A DNA stretch of 64,000 nt from Chitinophagaceae bacterium UBA4411. GTDB lineage: Bacteria; Bacteroidota; Bacteroidia; Chitinophagales; Chitinophagaceae. The notes below the pieces were generated by a model. The model did not search any database. It was not told the origin of the DNA and was given only the letters and a program-made list of their open reading frames with translations. The position numbers and the translations under genes are program-made. Location: the NCBI GenBank assembly GCA_002400415.1, contig DGQP01000003.1, positions 1 to 64,000 of the forward strand. The letters run 5' to 3'. This document shows positions 51,681 to 59,124 of the stretch, piece by piece (position 1 is the stretch's first letter; each line of letters starts with the position of its first letter).

Positions 51681-53030
51681 TTAGTATTCCCTGTCCGGTT
51701 TGAAATTTTCTAATTCTTTTGCCACTGCTGTTAAGAAAGTAGCCCCAAGGCTTCCATCCACGATACGATGGTCATAACTCATGCTCAGGTACATCATATG
51801 CCGGATAGCGATACTATCACCCGCCTCTGTTTCAACCACTACCGGTCTTTTCTTGATTGCACCCACTGCCATGATGGCTACCTGCGGCTGGTTGATGATC
51901 GGTGTTCCCATCAAACTGCCAAATGTACCTACATTAGTCAGGGTGAACGTTCCGCCTGTGGTATCATCTGCTTTCAGTTTACCATTCCTTGCACTGTCAG
52001 CCAGGTTATTTACCTGTTTGGCTAAACCAACAAGGTTTAACTGGTCAGCATTTTTGATCACCGGGACAATCAGGTTGCCGGAAGGGAGTGCTGTGGCCAT
52101 CCCGATATTGATATCTTTCCTGATGATAATGTTATTGCCATCCAGTGAGCAATTGATCAGCGGGAATTTCTTAATGCAGCGAACAATGGCTTCCACAAAC
52201 AGCGGTGTGAAGGTGATCTTGGTGCCTTCCCTTTTTTCAAAATCCTTTTTCACCTTGTCTCTCCATTGTACCAGGTTGGTTACATCGGCTTCGGTAAAAC
52301 TGGTCACATGCGGGCTGGTATGCTTGCTGCGTACCATATGATCAGCAATCAGCTTGCGCATCCGGTCCATTTCGATGATTTCCACGTTGCCTGAATAAGT
52401 TGTGAACTGCTGGGAACTTTGAGCTGTGGACTGAGCCGGTTCCTTAACCATTGGTGGTTCTTGTGTACCCGTACCCCGTGGCTCATAACCCATGGCCTTC
52501 CCTGACTTCCTCTCACTGACATACTGCAAAATATCTTTCTTTGTCACCCTTCCTTCATTGCCGGTACCGGCAATTTTTTCCAGCTCCGTCATGCTGATAC
52601 CTTCACTCGCCGCAATATTCAATACTAAGGGGGAATAAAAACGATTCGCAGAACCATTGGATGACTGGTGCTGAACAGCAGCCACGGTGTGCCGGATGGT
52701 TTCCACCACCACGGCCTGTTGCGCCGGTTGCTGTACTTCTGTTCTGGGGGGTGTGGAAACAACCGGGTTATTGCTTACGGTTTCAGCAGCACCGGTTCTT
52801 ATCTTAGCGATCACGGTGCCGATGGGCACCACGTCATTGACATTGTATAAAATTTCTTCGAGCACGCCGGCCGCAGTACTCGGTACTTCGCTATCTACTT
52901 TATCGGTAGCAATTTCGAGTACTGTTTCATCCATCTTCACAGCATCACCGGGCTGCTTATGCCATTTCAAAATGGTAGCTTCCATGATACTTTCGCCCAG
53001 TTTTGGCATTATCAGATCAACAAGAGCCAT
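51681..53030 (-). CDS. dihydrolipoamide acyltransferase (2-oxoacid dehydrogenase E2)
   Basis: About 449 aa from MALVDLIMPKLGESI (ATG 53030); the frame extends 13 codons upstream without support. One lipoyl domain has the modified Lys44 in IATDKVDSEV. A flexible linker and a peripheral-subunit-binding domain (VLNIAASEGISMTELEKI) follow. The catalytic domain ends with the active-site MSYDHRIVDG. The substrate could be pyruvate, 2-oxoglutarate or branched-chain acids, because the lipoyl motif and length are not decisive and no E1 or E3 gene is nearby. A GC-rich palindrome lies 51 bp upstream. Confidence 0.92.
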   Translation of the reverse strand: MALVDLIMPKLGESIMEATILKWHKQPGDAVKMDETVLEIATDKVDSEVPSTAAGVLEEILYNVNDVVPIGTVIAKIRTGAAETVSNNPVVSTPPRTEVQQPAQQAVVVETIRHTVAAVQHQSSNGSANRFYSPLVLNIAASEGISMTELEKIAGTGNEGRVTKKDILQYVSERKSGKAMGYEPRGTGTQEPPMVKEPAQSTAQSSQQFTTYSGNVEIIEMDRMRKLIADHMVRSKHTSPHVTSFTEADVTNLVQWRDKVKKDFEKREGTKITFTPLFVEAIVRCIKKFPLINCSLDGNNIIIRKDINIGMATALPSGNLIVPVIKNADQLNLVGLAKQVNNLADSARNGKLKADDTTGGTFTLTNVGTFGSLMGTPIINQPQVAIMAVGAIKKRPVVVETEAGDSIAIRHMMYLSMSYDHRIVDGSLGATFLTAVAKELENFKPDREY

Positions 53031-53080
53031 AGTTATTTTTTTGTTTGTCGGCGACAGAATAAAACTCATCCTCCCTTGCG

Positions 53081-53100
53081 CCTGCCTGCCGTCAGGCAGG
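53081..53100. repeat. GC-rich palindrome CCTGCCTG-CCGT-CAGGCAGG
   Basis: 8-bp arms CCTGCCTG and CAGGCAGG with a 4-bp centre. It is nearly identical to the palindrome at 54971, on the other side of cinA. It lies 51 bp upstream of the E2 start. Confidence 0.75.
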
Positions 53101-53191
53101 TCTTACACTTCATCCACGTAACACAAATGGGCTGGTCAGACAAGCAATTTAAATCCGGCCAAAGGTAATGATTTGGGAATAATCTAACCGA

Positions 53192-54934
53192 TCAACCGTT
53201 AGTCAAAATGAATTTCCGCAGTAAATTCAGGGCATTGGCTGTTGTCATGTCTATATTGCGAGATCGGTCAAACCGAAGGTTCAGTTGCAGGGTCTCGGTT
53301 TTATCCGCATTGCCCACGGCGATCCATACGGTGCCAACCGGTTTCTCTGCAGTGCCGCCATCGGGGCCCATGATGCCGGAAGTGGCCAGTGCATAATCCA
53401 CTTTCAGGTGGCTGAGAGCTCCCCGGATCATTTCTTTCACCGTTTCTTCACTTACAGCACCCACTGTTTTCAACGTTTCCGATTTAACATCCAGCAAATT
53501 TTCTTTCACTTCATTGGCATAACTCACTATCGATCCTTTGAAATATGCCGAAGAACCGGGAATGCTGGTGATCAGCCGGGCAATATTACCACCGGTACAA
53601 CTTTCGGCGGTCCCCATTGTCTTGCCTTTTGCTTTCAGGATTTTTCCCAGCACAATTTCCAGCCCTTCATCTTCATTGGTGACCAGGTATTCACTCACCA
53701 GCTCCTGCAATTGCTCAAAATAAGGGAGCAGTTCCTGTTCGGTGGCTTCTTTGTTATTACCCCTTGCGGTAAGCCGGAGTTTTACCATGCCATAATTTGG
53801 CAGGTAGGCCAGTTTGATATGTTCGGGCAGCGTGGGTTCAAAATCTTTCAGTAGTTCAGCGATCATGGATTCACCCAACCCGGCTGTAAAAGCCGTGCGG
53901 TGAACAATGGCCGGCATGTCAAATTCTTTCAGCAGTCTTGGTATCACTTCATCTTTGATCAGGCCCTTCATTTCATGCGGCACACCGGGGAGAGAGATGA
54001 ATACAGCCCCCCTAAATCCCCCCGTAAGGGGGACTTGGGCTTCCGACAGTTCTATGTTCCTTTCTTTTAGCCGCCCAACTATTTTGGTAACAACATTATC
54101 AGTATCGTGTAACACTTCGTTATTTGTAAACCGGAGAACCTCGAAGCCCAGCTTATTCAGTTCCTGTGTTCTTTCTTCATCACTGTTTTTATTTTCTGGT
54201 AATTGGTGATATAAGCCGTCAACTTCTATGATCAATTGCTCGGACAGGCAAACAAAATCAGCGATATAATTGGAAATAATATGTTGCCGGCGGAATTTAT
54301 ATCCGGCCATCTTTTTTCCTTTCAGGATTTCCCACAAGGATTTCTCAGCTTCCGTTGGATTACTCCGGTGGGTAGCAACAAATTCTTTGAGTAACCCATA
54401 TATCATCGGATCAGCTCTCAGGTACCTTTCGGGTTTCCCCGGATTATCGGCATCTGAAGCCCCTCCTGCGGAGGGGTTTGGGGAGGCCTTAAACCACATC
54501 CCCGGCGCTGTTCCTCTTGCATTATGCAAGACCGTGCATACATCCGGCACTTCGGCCTGCTTCAGGTTTCTTTCCAGCATACTACCAAGGGGACGACGAT
54601 ACACTTTCTCAAATAAATATTTTACGTGTGCCAGTACTTTTTCATTCACCACCAGTTTACCGCCGAAATATTCGCAGAGCAGCGGCTTGGTAATATCATC
54701 AGCAGTGGGACCAAGGCCGCCGGTAATGACGATGATCTGTGATTGCTTTCTTTCTTCATCCAGTGCCTGGCGGATATCCTCTTTTACATCACCCACGGCC
54801 ACTCTTCTCCGCACCCAGATGCCGATCTTATTAAACTCCTGGGCGATAAAAGCACTGTTGGTATCAATGGTCTGGCCGATCAGTAATTCATCACCAATGG
54901 TAATGATAGAAGCATTCAGTGAATTGTAGCTCAT
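53192..54934 (-). CDS. cinA: CinA-family nicotinamide-nucleotide amidase with in-frame DUF559 insertion
   Basis: A 580-aa CinA, about 160 residues longer than the usual 415-420. The N-terminal MoCF-like domain starts IITIGDELLIGQTIDTNSAF and runs through ITGGLGPTADDITKPL and NARGTAPGMWF. It then breaks, and resumes after 161 residues at AVFISLPGVPHEMKGL. The C-terminal amidase domain is complete: GTAESCTGGNIARLI, GSIVSYANEVK, SGIMGPDGG and KPVGTVWIAV. CinA recycles NMN or hydrolyses ADP-ribose-type compounds. No stop or frameshift is present across the insert, so one long polypeptide is expected and CinA may still work if the insert loops out. Confidence 0.93.
   Translation of the reverse strand: MSYNSLNASIITIGDELLIGQTIDTNSAFIAQEFNKIGIWVRRRVAVGDVKEDIRQALDEERKQSQIIVITGGLGPTADDITKPLLCEYFGGKLVVNEKVLAHVKYLFEKVYRRPLGSMLERNLKQAEVPDVCTVLHNARGTAPGMWFKASPNPSAGGASDADNPGKPERYLRADPMIYGLLKEFVATHRSNPTEAEKSLWEILKGKKMAGYKFRRQHIISNYIADFVCLSEQLIIEVDGLYHQLPENKNSDEERTQELNKLGFEVLRFTNNEVLHDTDNVVTKIVGRLKERNIELSEAQVPLTGGFRGAVFISLPGVPHEMKGLIKDEVIPRLLKEFDMPAIVHRTAFTAGLGESMIAELLKDFEPTLPEHIKLAYLPNYGMVKLRLTARGNNKEATEQELLPYFEQLQELVSEYLVTNEDEGLEIVLGKILKAKGKTMGTAESCTGGNIARLITSIPGSSAYFKGSIVSYANEVKENLLDVKSETLKTVGAVSEETVKEMIRGALSHLKVDYALATSGIMGPDGGTAEKPVGTVWIAVGNADKTETLQLNLRFDRSRNIDMTTANALNLLRKFILTNG
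54006..54043. repeat. terminal hairpin of the cinA insert, end 1
   Basis: Plus strand: CCCCCCTAAATCCCCCC, then GTAA, then GGGGGACTTGGGCTTC. The C-run and G-run form a hairpin. The whole is an imperfect inverted copy of 54456-54488, sharing the outer GCC, the inner AAA spacer and the final GGGGCTTC or GGGCTTC. Confidence 0.7.
54008..54490 (-). mobile_element. DUF559 nuclease-encoding insertion element inside cinA
   Basis: 483 bp (161 codons) with no stop in the cinA frame. The product begins KASPNPSAGG, passes PERYLRADPMIYGLLKEF, and holds a complete DUF559 domain: RSNPTEAEKSLWEILKGKKM, YKFRRQHIISNYIADFVC, QLIIEVDGLYHQLPE and LGFEVLRFTNNEVL. The D-x(n)-E-x-D pattern of the Vsr-like fold is kept. 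It ends VPLTGGFRG. Both ends are GC-rich hairpins in inverted orientation. A Met in the insert (before IYGLLKEF) could allow separate translation. The origin as a mobile unit is inferred from the structure. Confidence 0.82.
54456..54488. repeat. terminal hairpin of the cinA insert, end 2
   Basis: Plus strand: GAAGCCCCTCC, TGC, GGAGGGGTTTGGGGAGGCC. The CCCCTCC / GGAGGGG stem is perfect. As its reverse complement it aligns with 54006-54043, so the two form imperfect terminal inverted repeats. Confidence 0.72.
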
Positions 54935-54970
54935 TTAAGATATGATTAAAACGAAATGAAGTAATTTGAA

Positions 54971-54989
54971 CCTGCCTGCCGCAGGCAGG
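54971..54989. repeat. GC-rich palindrome CCTGCCTGC-CGCAGGCAGG
   Basis: A near-perfect palindrome, CCTGCCTGCCGCAGGCAGG. It is a second copy of the element at 53081. It lies 37 bp upstream of cinA and 24 bp upstream of the divergent dacB-like gene. Confidence 0.75.
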
Positions 54990-55012
54990 AGCAAAGTTAT
55001 AACCACTGAACT

Positions 55013-56428
55013 ATGAAAAAAGTTTTCTTACTTATTGCTGGTTGCGGGATACTGGTTGCCGGTTCTTTTGCGCAAACCGTTTCTCAGAAACTGCAGAAAG
55101 TTTTCCAGCAATTTGAGGGCGACAGCCAGTTGCGCCATGCTATCAGTTCTTTGTATGTGATCGATGCAAAGACAGGCGAAGTGCTATTTGATAAAAATGC
55201 GCAGGTGGGTTTAGCACCGGCTTCCACCCAAAAAATTATTACCAGTGTGACGGCGTTTGAGTTGCTGGGTAGTGGGTATGGGTACAAAACTTTTTTGTAT
55301 ACAGATGGTCAAATTAAAAATGATACTTTAAAAGGTAATTTCATTATTAAGAGCTCCGGGGATCCAACTTTTGGGTCATGGAGATATGCTGTAACCAGAA
55401 TGGAGATCATACTTGCAGCAATTTCAAAGATGATCAGGGATAAGAGTATCAGGTTTATAGATGGAGATTTTATAATTGATGACAGAGCTTTTGACACACA
55501 ATCAGTTCCGCCCGGCTGGATTTGGCAGGATATAGGTAATTATTATGGAGCAGGTATTAACGGAGTATCATGGAATGAGAATCAGTATGATTTGTATTTA
55601 GAGCCCGGAAAAAAAGTTGGAGACCCGGTATCTGTAATTAGAACAGTTCCTGAACTGGATGTCTATAGTTTAGTCAATGAAATTAAAACGGGAGAAAAAG
55701 GTAGCGGGGATAATGCTTATATCTACATAGCACCTTATACAGTAAATGGTTTTTTGCGAGGAACAATCCCATTAGGAGAAAGGAATTTTAAAATTTCCGG
55801 TTCCTTCCCTCATCCTGCCGGCCAGTTATTAAAGGATATTGAAAAGGAACTGAGTAAATCGGGGATTGGTTTATCCGGGAAATTTATTACAGGATTGGAT
55901 TTTTTGGCGAACCGGAAGGAACTGGTGTATGAAAATGTTCCCTTTAATTTTTTTATTTCTCCCTCCCTCGATTCCATCATCTACTGGTTCAATAAAAAAA
56001 GTATCAACCTCTATGGGGAAGCGTTGGTAAAAACATTTGCCTACGAGAAAACAGGATTTGGTTCCACCGATACCGGTGTGGCTATCGTTAAAAAATTCTG
56101 GAAGGGGAAAGGACTTGATGAGGAGGAATTGAATATCTATGATGGCTCGGGCCTTTCACCCCTCAACCGGGTGACAACCCATGCACAGGTGGAGATATTG
56201 AAATATGCAAAGACCAAAGGCTGGTTTCCTTCTTTTTATGATGCGCTGCCGGAATACAATGGCATGAAAATGAAAAGTGGTACTATCAGCGATGTAAAGG
56301 GATTCTGTGGTTACCATACAGCCAAAGACGGCAAGGAGTATATTTTCTCATTCCTGGTCAATAATTACAGTGGCCGGGCTTCACAGTTGTTAGGAAAGAT
56401 GTACAAAGTGCTGGATGTGCTGAAATAA
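55013..56428 (+). CDS. dacB: D-alanyl-D-alanine carboxypeptidase/endopeptidase (PBP4, DacB family)
   Basis: A 471-aa class C penicillin-binding protein that trims peptidoglycan cross-links. The signal peptide is MKKVFLLIAGCGILVAGSFA, cut before QT. SxxK is Ser71-Thr-Gln-Lys74 in APASTQKII. The SxN-like motif is KKSINLYGEALVK. KSG is in KMKSGTISDVKG. The large insert domain after SxxK, typical of PBP4, is present (about 110-300). It is divergent from cinA. Confidence 0.93.
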   Translation: MKKVFLLIAGCGILVAGSFAQTVSQKLQKVFQQFEGDSQLRHAISSLYVIDAKTGEVLFDKNAQVGLAPASTQKIITSVTAFELLGSGYGYKTFLYTDGQIKNDTLKGNFIIKSSGDPTFGSWRYAVTRMEIILAAISKMIRDKSIRFIDGDFIIDDRAFDTQSVPPGWIWQDIGNYYGAGINGVSWNENQYDLYLEPGKKVGDPVSVIRTVPELDVYSLVNEIKTGEKGSGDNAYIYIAPYTVNGFLRGTIPLGERNFKISGSFPHPAGQLLKDIEKELSKSGIGLSGKFITGLDFLANRKELVYENVPFNFFISPSLDSIIYWFNKKSINLYGEALVKTFAYEKTGFGSTDTGVAIVKKFWKGKGLDEEELNIYDGSGLSPLNRVTTHAQVEILKYAKTKGWFPSFYDALPEYNGMKMKSGTISDVKGFCGYHTAKDGKEYIFSFLVNNYSGRASQLLGKMYKVLDVLK

Positions 56429-56521
56429 ATCAAGAATGGAGAATTGAAAGTGGGAATGGGGAAGAAAAGCTCTATTTTAGTTACTTAACCACATACTCAG
56501 AACCATAAACAAAACTGATTT

Positions 56522-56950
56522 ATGAAAGAACAGAATTTTAAAAATCACTCCAGGCTGGTATTCGGCTTTCACGGGGTCACTTTTTTATTAATAATGGCCG
56601 GCCTTGCAGGCAGCATCGTTAATCTTTTTAAAGCAGATGCCGCCACGCATTATTCTGCGGCCCTCATCGTTGTTGCCTTTTTAGCGCTGCTCGGTGTGGC
56701 CTGGTATGCAAGGGTCTTTGCATTGAAAGCGCAGGACAGGGCTATCCGTGCTGAAGAGAATTTTCGTCATTATATACTCACCGGCAAGCCGCATGATAAA
56801 AATCTCCGTTTAAGCCAGGTTATTGCCCTTCGTTTTGCCAGCGATGAAGAAATGCCAGCCTTAGCCAAACGGGCGGTGGAAGAAAAATTATCGCAGCAAC
56901 AGATCAAACAGGCCATTCAAAACTGGAGAGCCGATCATCACCGGGCATAA
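56522..56950 (+). CDS. DUF6526 family membrane protein
   Basis: A 142-aa protein with two membrane helices (about 14-34 and 45-68), then a cytoplasmic helical domain: VFALKAQDRAIRAEENFRHY, LRLSQVIALRFASDEEMPAL and then RAVEEKLSQQQIKQAI. This order is typical of DUF6526, found in Bacteroidetes and Bacillales, with unknown function. It is convergent with the M50 gene, 23 bp apart. Confidence 0.82.
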   Translation: MKEQNFKNHSRLVFGFHGVTFLLIMAGLAGSIVNLFKADAATHYSAALIVVAFLALLGVAWYARVFALKAQDRAIRAEENFRHYILTGKPHDKNLRLSQVIALRFASDEEMPALAKRAVEEKLSQQQIKQAIQNWRADHHRA

Positions 56951-56973
56951 AAGAATTTCTATTCCCGGGAAGA

Positions 56974-58005
56974 TCAGAGGCCAAAGCGGTTAAAGAAGCT
57001 CATATCCATCTTCAGCAGCCAGGGAGATGCAAAAGCGGTGAGGCAAATAAGCAGGATGAATAGTTTACCCACCAGCGATACGTCCTGTATCAGGTGCCGG
57101 TGCAATAAACTTTGTACCGTGGTCATCACTTTTTCTTCTTTGGAGCTGTATTCATAAGGCGGGGCAGGAGGAATATCTTTAAAAGCAGAATGTCCTTCGA
57201 TCAGGATATTCCTGATCTTCCAGTAATCTTCATCTTTCAGGTCTTCGTAAGACACATCGGCATTGATGCCGGCTTCTTCGATCTTTTTTTCAATCGCTGT
57301 GAATTTTTTATCCGTTTGCAGACGGGTCAGTATCATCAGCGGGAAAAGAAAAAGAATAAAATAAAAAGGCTGACCCGATGACTGGTATAAACTCCAGGCT
57401 ACCCAGATCATTAGTCCTGCGGAGAGCACAACAAATATTTTACTAACCCAGCTTTCTTCGTCAAGAAACACCCTGTTCAGCAACTGGCCGCCATCCAGCG
57501 GGTAAATAGGCAGGAGATTGATCAGGTTCAGCAGGATGAATAACATGGAGACCTGGTAATAAGAGATACCTGCAAGAGCTAAAGAATCATCTTTTTGCCA
57601 GAGTAAATAAAAAATGATACCCAAAACGATCCCCGGCAGCGGACCTGCCAGTAAAATAATAGCCGACTCCCGTTGTGATACTTCTCTTTTGGAGCCGGAT
57701 ACATAAGCACCCAATAAAGGAATGAAGAAGATGCCCAGGTCTTTATACCGGAATAATTTCATCGCAAAGAAATGCCCGAGCTCATGGATTACTACGATAG
57801 ACGTAATGATCAGCAGCATGGTGAAGCTGTGAAAAATATAATAGCCAAGTATAAGATACAAAGCAAGGCTGCCAATAGATTTCACCCACACATTGGCCGG
57901 GGCTTCCAATTTTTGAAATTTGGGAGGATAGACGGTTGCTGTTTCTTCCCGGGAAACAGCCCCGCCCGCCTGTGATTCATAAGAAGGTTCCTGTACTGGC
58001 TCCAT
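56974..58005 (-). CDS. M50-family site-2 protease homologue
   Basis: A 343-aa intramembrane metalloprotease of the SpoIVFB/FtsH-like M50 group. The zinc motif VIHELGHFF (His74, Glu75, His78) and the third ligand Asp171 in LPIYPLDGGQ are both present. It lacks PDZ domains, unlike RseP at 22267. It has about six membrane helices and a long cytoplasmic stretch (about 240-310) before a final helix. The first 40 residues are polar. It lies 9 bp from the thioesterase gene and is transcribed with it. Confidence 0.9.
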   Translation of the reverse strand: MEPVQEPSYESQAGGAVSREETATVYPPKFQKLEAPANVWVKSIGSLALYLILGYYIFHSFTMLLIITSIVVIHELGHFFAMKLFRYKDLGIFFIPLLGAYVSGSKREVSQRESAIILLAGPLPGIVLGIIFYLLWQKDDSLALAGISYYQVSMLFILLNLINLLPIYPLDGGQLLNRVFLDEESWVSKIFVVLSAGLMIWVAWSLYQSSGQPFYFILFLFPLMILTRLQTDKKFTAIEKKIEEAGINADVSYEDLKDEDYWKIRNILIEGHSAFKDIPPAPPYEYSSKEEKVMTTVQSLLHRHLIQDVSLVGKLFILLICLTAFASPWLLKMDMSFFNRFGL

Positions 58006-58014
58006 GTATTAAAT

Positions 58015-58425
58015 TTAGCTAAAATAGGGTTGCAGTTGATCCACCAGGTTTTGGGGCATTACAGTTTTTTTCATGGTCTTCGCCTCCATAAAATAAAGAA
58101 TGATCTTGCCTACGGCCAGTAATTCTTCTTTCTCATTGAACACTTCGTGGTGGAATTCAATCTTATGGTGGGCTGGTAGTTCTTTCAGCATGGTTTTTAT
58201 CGTCAGCAGATCGTCATACAGGGCAGGCCGCAGGTAGCGGCAATGCACATCCACCACGGGCATAATCACCCCCATTTTTTCCATATCGGCATAGGTAAAC
58301 CCTAATTGACGGATGGATTCAGCCCGGGCCGATTCAAAATAGGGGAAATAATTGCTGTGATACACCACACCCATCTGGTCGGTCTCGGCATAGCGAACCC
58401 TGATCTTTGTTTCACTTACGAACAT
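58015..58425 (-). CDS. acyl-CoA thioesterase (YbgC/FadM type hot-dog)
   Basis: A 136-aa single hot-dog-fold enzyme. The catalytic region is RVRYAETDQMGVVYHSNYFPYFE, with Asp16 as the active-site acid. A second strand set is DVHCRYLRPALYDDLLTI. The length is normal. It hydrolyses acyl-CoA thioesters of unknown chain type. It is the middle gene of a minus-strand run DoxX - thioesterase - M50. Confidence 0.92.
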   Translation of the reverse strand: MFVSETKIRVRYAETDQMGVVYHSNYFPYFESARAESIRQLGFTYADMEKMGVIMPVVDVHCRYLRPALYDDLLTIKTMLKELPAHHKIEFHHEVFNEKEELLAVGKIILYFMEAKTMKKTVMPQNLVDQLQPYFS

Positions 58426-58485
58426 ATTGAAGTAAAAATATTGATATGCATGAATGATTCCCCAATCCCGTCCGGGAAGCAGGGT

Positions 58486-58893
58486 TTATTTCCCGATCAG
58501 GCGGTCCATACTCACTTTACCGGGCCCGGTGAACAATAAAGCCACAAAACCTGCCAGGTAAAGCGCAGCATGTTCTCCGTCTCCGAAGATTTGCCCGTTA
58601 TGTGCATAAAAAAGGGCTACAGACATGGCAACGATAAGAGGAATGCAGGCTAATCTTGTCATTAATCCCAATACAATAAATGCAGCGCAGAATAGCTCTG
58701 CAAAGATCACCAGTACAAGGGAAGTGGAATGACCTATATGGAAAGGATCAGAAAAAGTGGCGGACCATTGCCCGAATTTCATGAGTTTCTGAACACCATG
58801 TGGTATCATCAAACCACCAAGGGTGAGGCGTAATAACAGTAAAGCAAAAGAAACTCCGTTGTCGGTATACTTTGTACTAAAGATTTTTTTCAT
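58486..58893 (-). CDS. DoxX family membrane protein
   Basis: A 135-aa protein with four membrane helices: SFALLLLRLTLGGLMIPHG, STSLVLVIFAELFCAAFIVL, LACIPLIVAMSVALFYAHNG and HAALYLAGFVALLFTGPGK. These match the DoxX/SURF4-like family, several members of which affect redox or envelope traits. The exact role is not assignable. Confidence 0.88.
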   Translation of the reverse strand: MKKIFSTKYTDNGVSFALLLLRLTLGGLMIPHGVQKLMKFGQWSATFSDPFHIGHSTSLVLVIFAELFCAAFIVLGLMTRLACIPLIVAMSVALFYAHNGQIFGDGEHAALYLAGFVALLFTGPGKVSMDRLIGK

Positions 58894-59002
58894 CGGTATT
58901 GATAGTTTAGGGTATAATAAAATGCAATATTACAAAAAAACCGTTGGGCCGGATTTAATAACTATCCGTATCGTAGTGCCGAACAAAATGTTAAAACATT
59001 TT

Positions 59003-59030
59003 CAAACAGGCAGTTATCCACACCTGTTTG
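59003..59030. repeat. hairpin with a perfect DnaA box in its loop
   Basis: CAAACAGG (59003-59010) pairs with CCTGTTTG (59023-59030). The 12-nt loop holds TTATCCACA at 59014-59022, the consensus DnaA box. It lies in the gap between doxX and the TPR gene. A single box, so it is not an origin by itself. Confidence 0.45.
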
Positions 59031-59070
59031 GAATGATGTTTGGTCTGACCTGAAATAATTTGAAACTTGC

Positions 59071-59094
59071 AACGTTAGGAATTCACTTAACGTT
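59071..59094. promoter_or_regulatory. inverted repeat AACGTTA-N10-TAACGTT
   Basis: A perfect 7-bp dyad (59071-59077 and 59088-59094), 30 bp upstream of the TPR gene start. It is a possible operator. Confidence 0.4.
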
Positions 59095-59124
59095 ACCTGG
59101 ACCACCGGCTAAAGGACAAACTTC

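Noticed and set aside
54008..54490. Insert in cinA as an intein or group I intron
   Set aside because: There are no Hint-type splicing blocks (no Cys/Ser at the first residue, no terminal His-Asn). The frame stays open without RNA splice features.
54270..54929. 219-aa plus-strand open frame across cinA and part of the insert
   Set aside because: Antisense to cinA. It spans the insert border and has no recognisable domain.
59003..59030. Replication origin
   Set aside because: There is only one DnaA box, no cluster, no AT-rich unwinding region pattern, and no dnaA or dnaN nearby.
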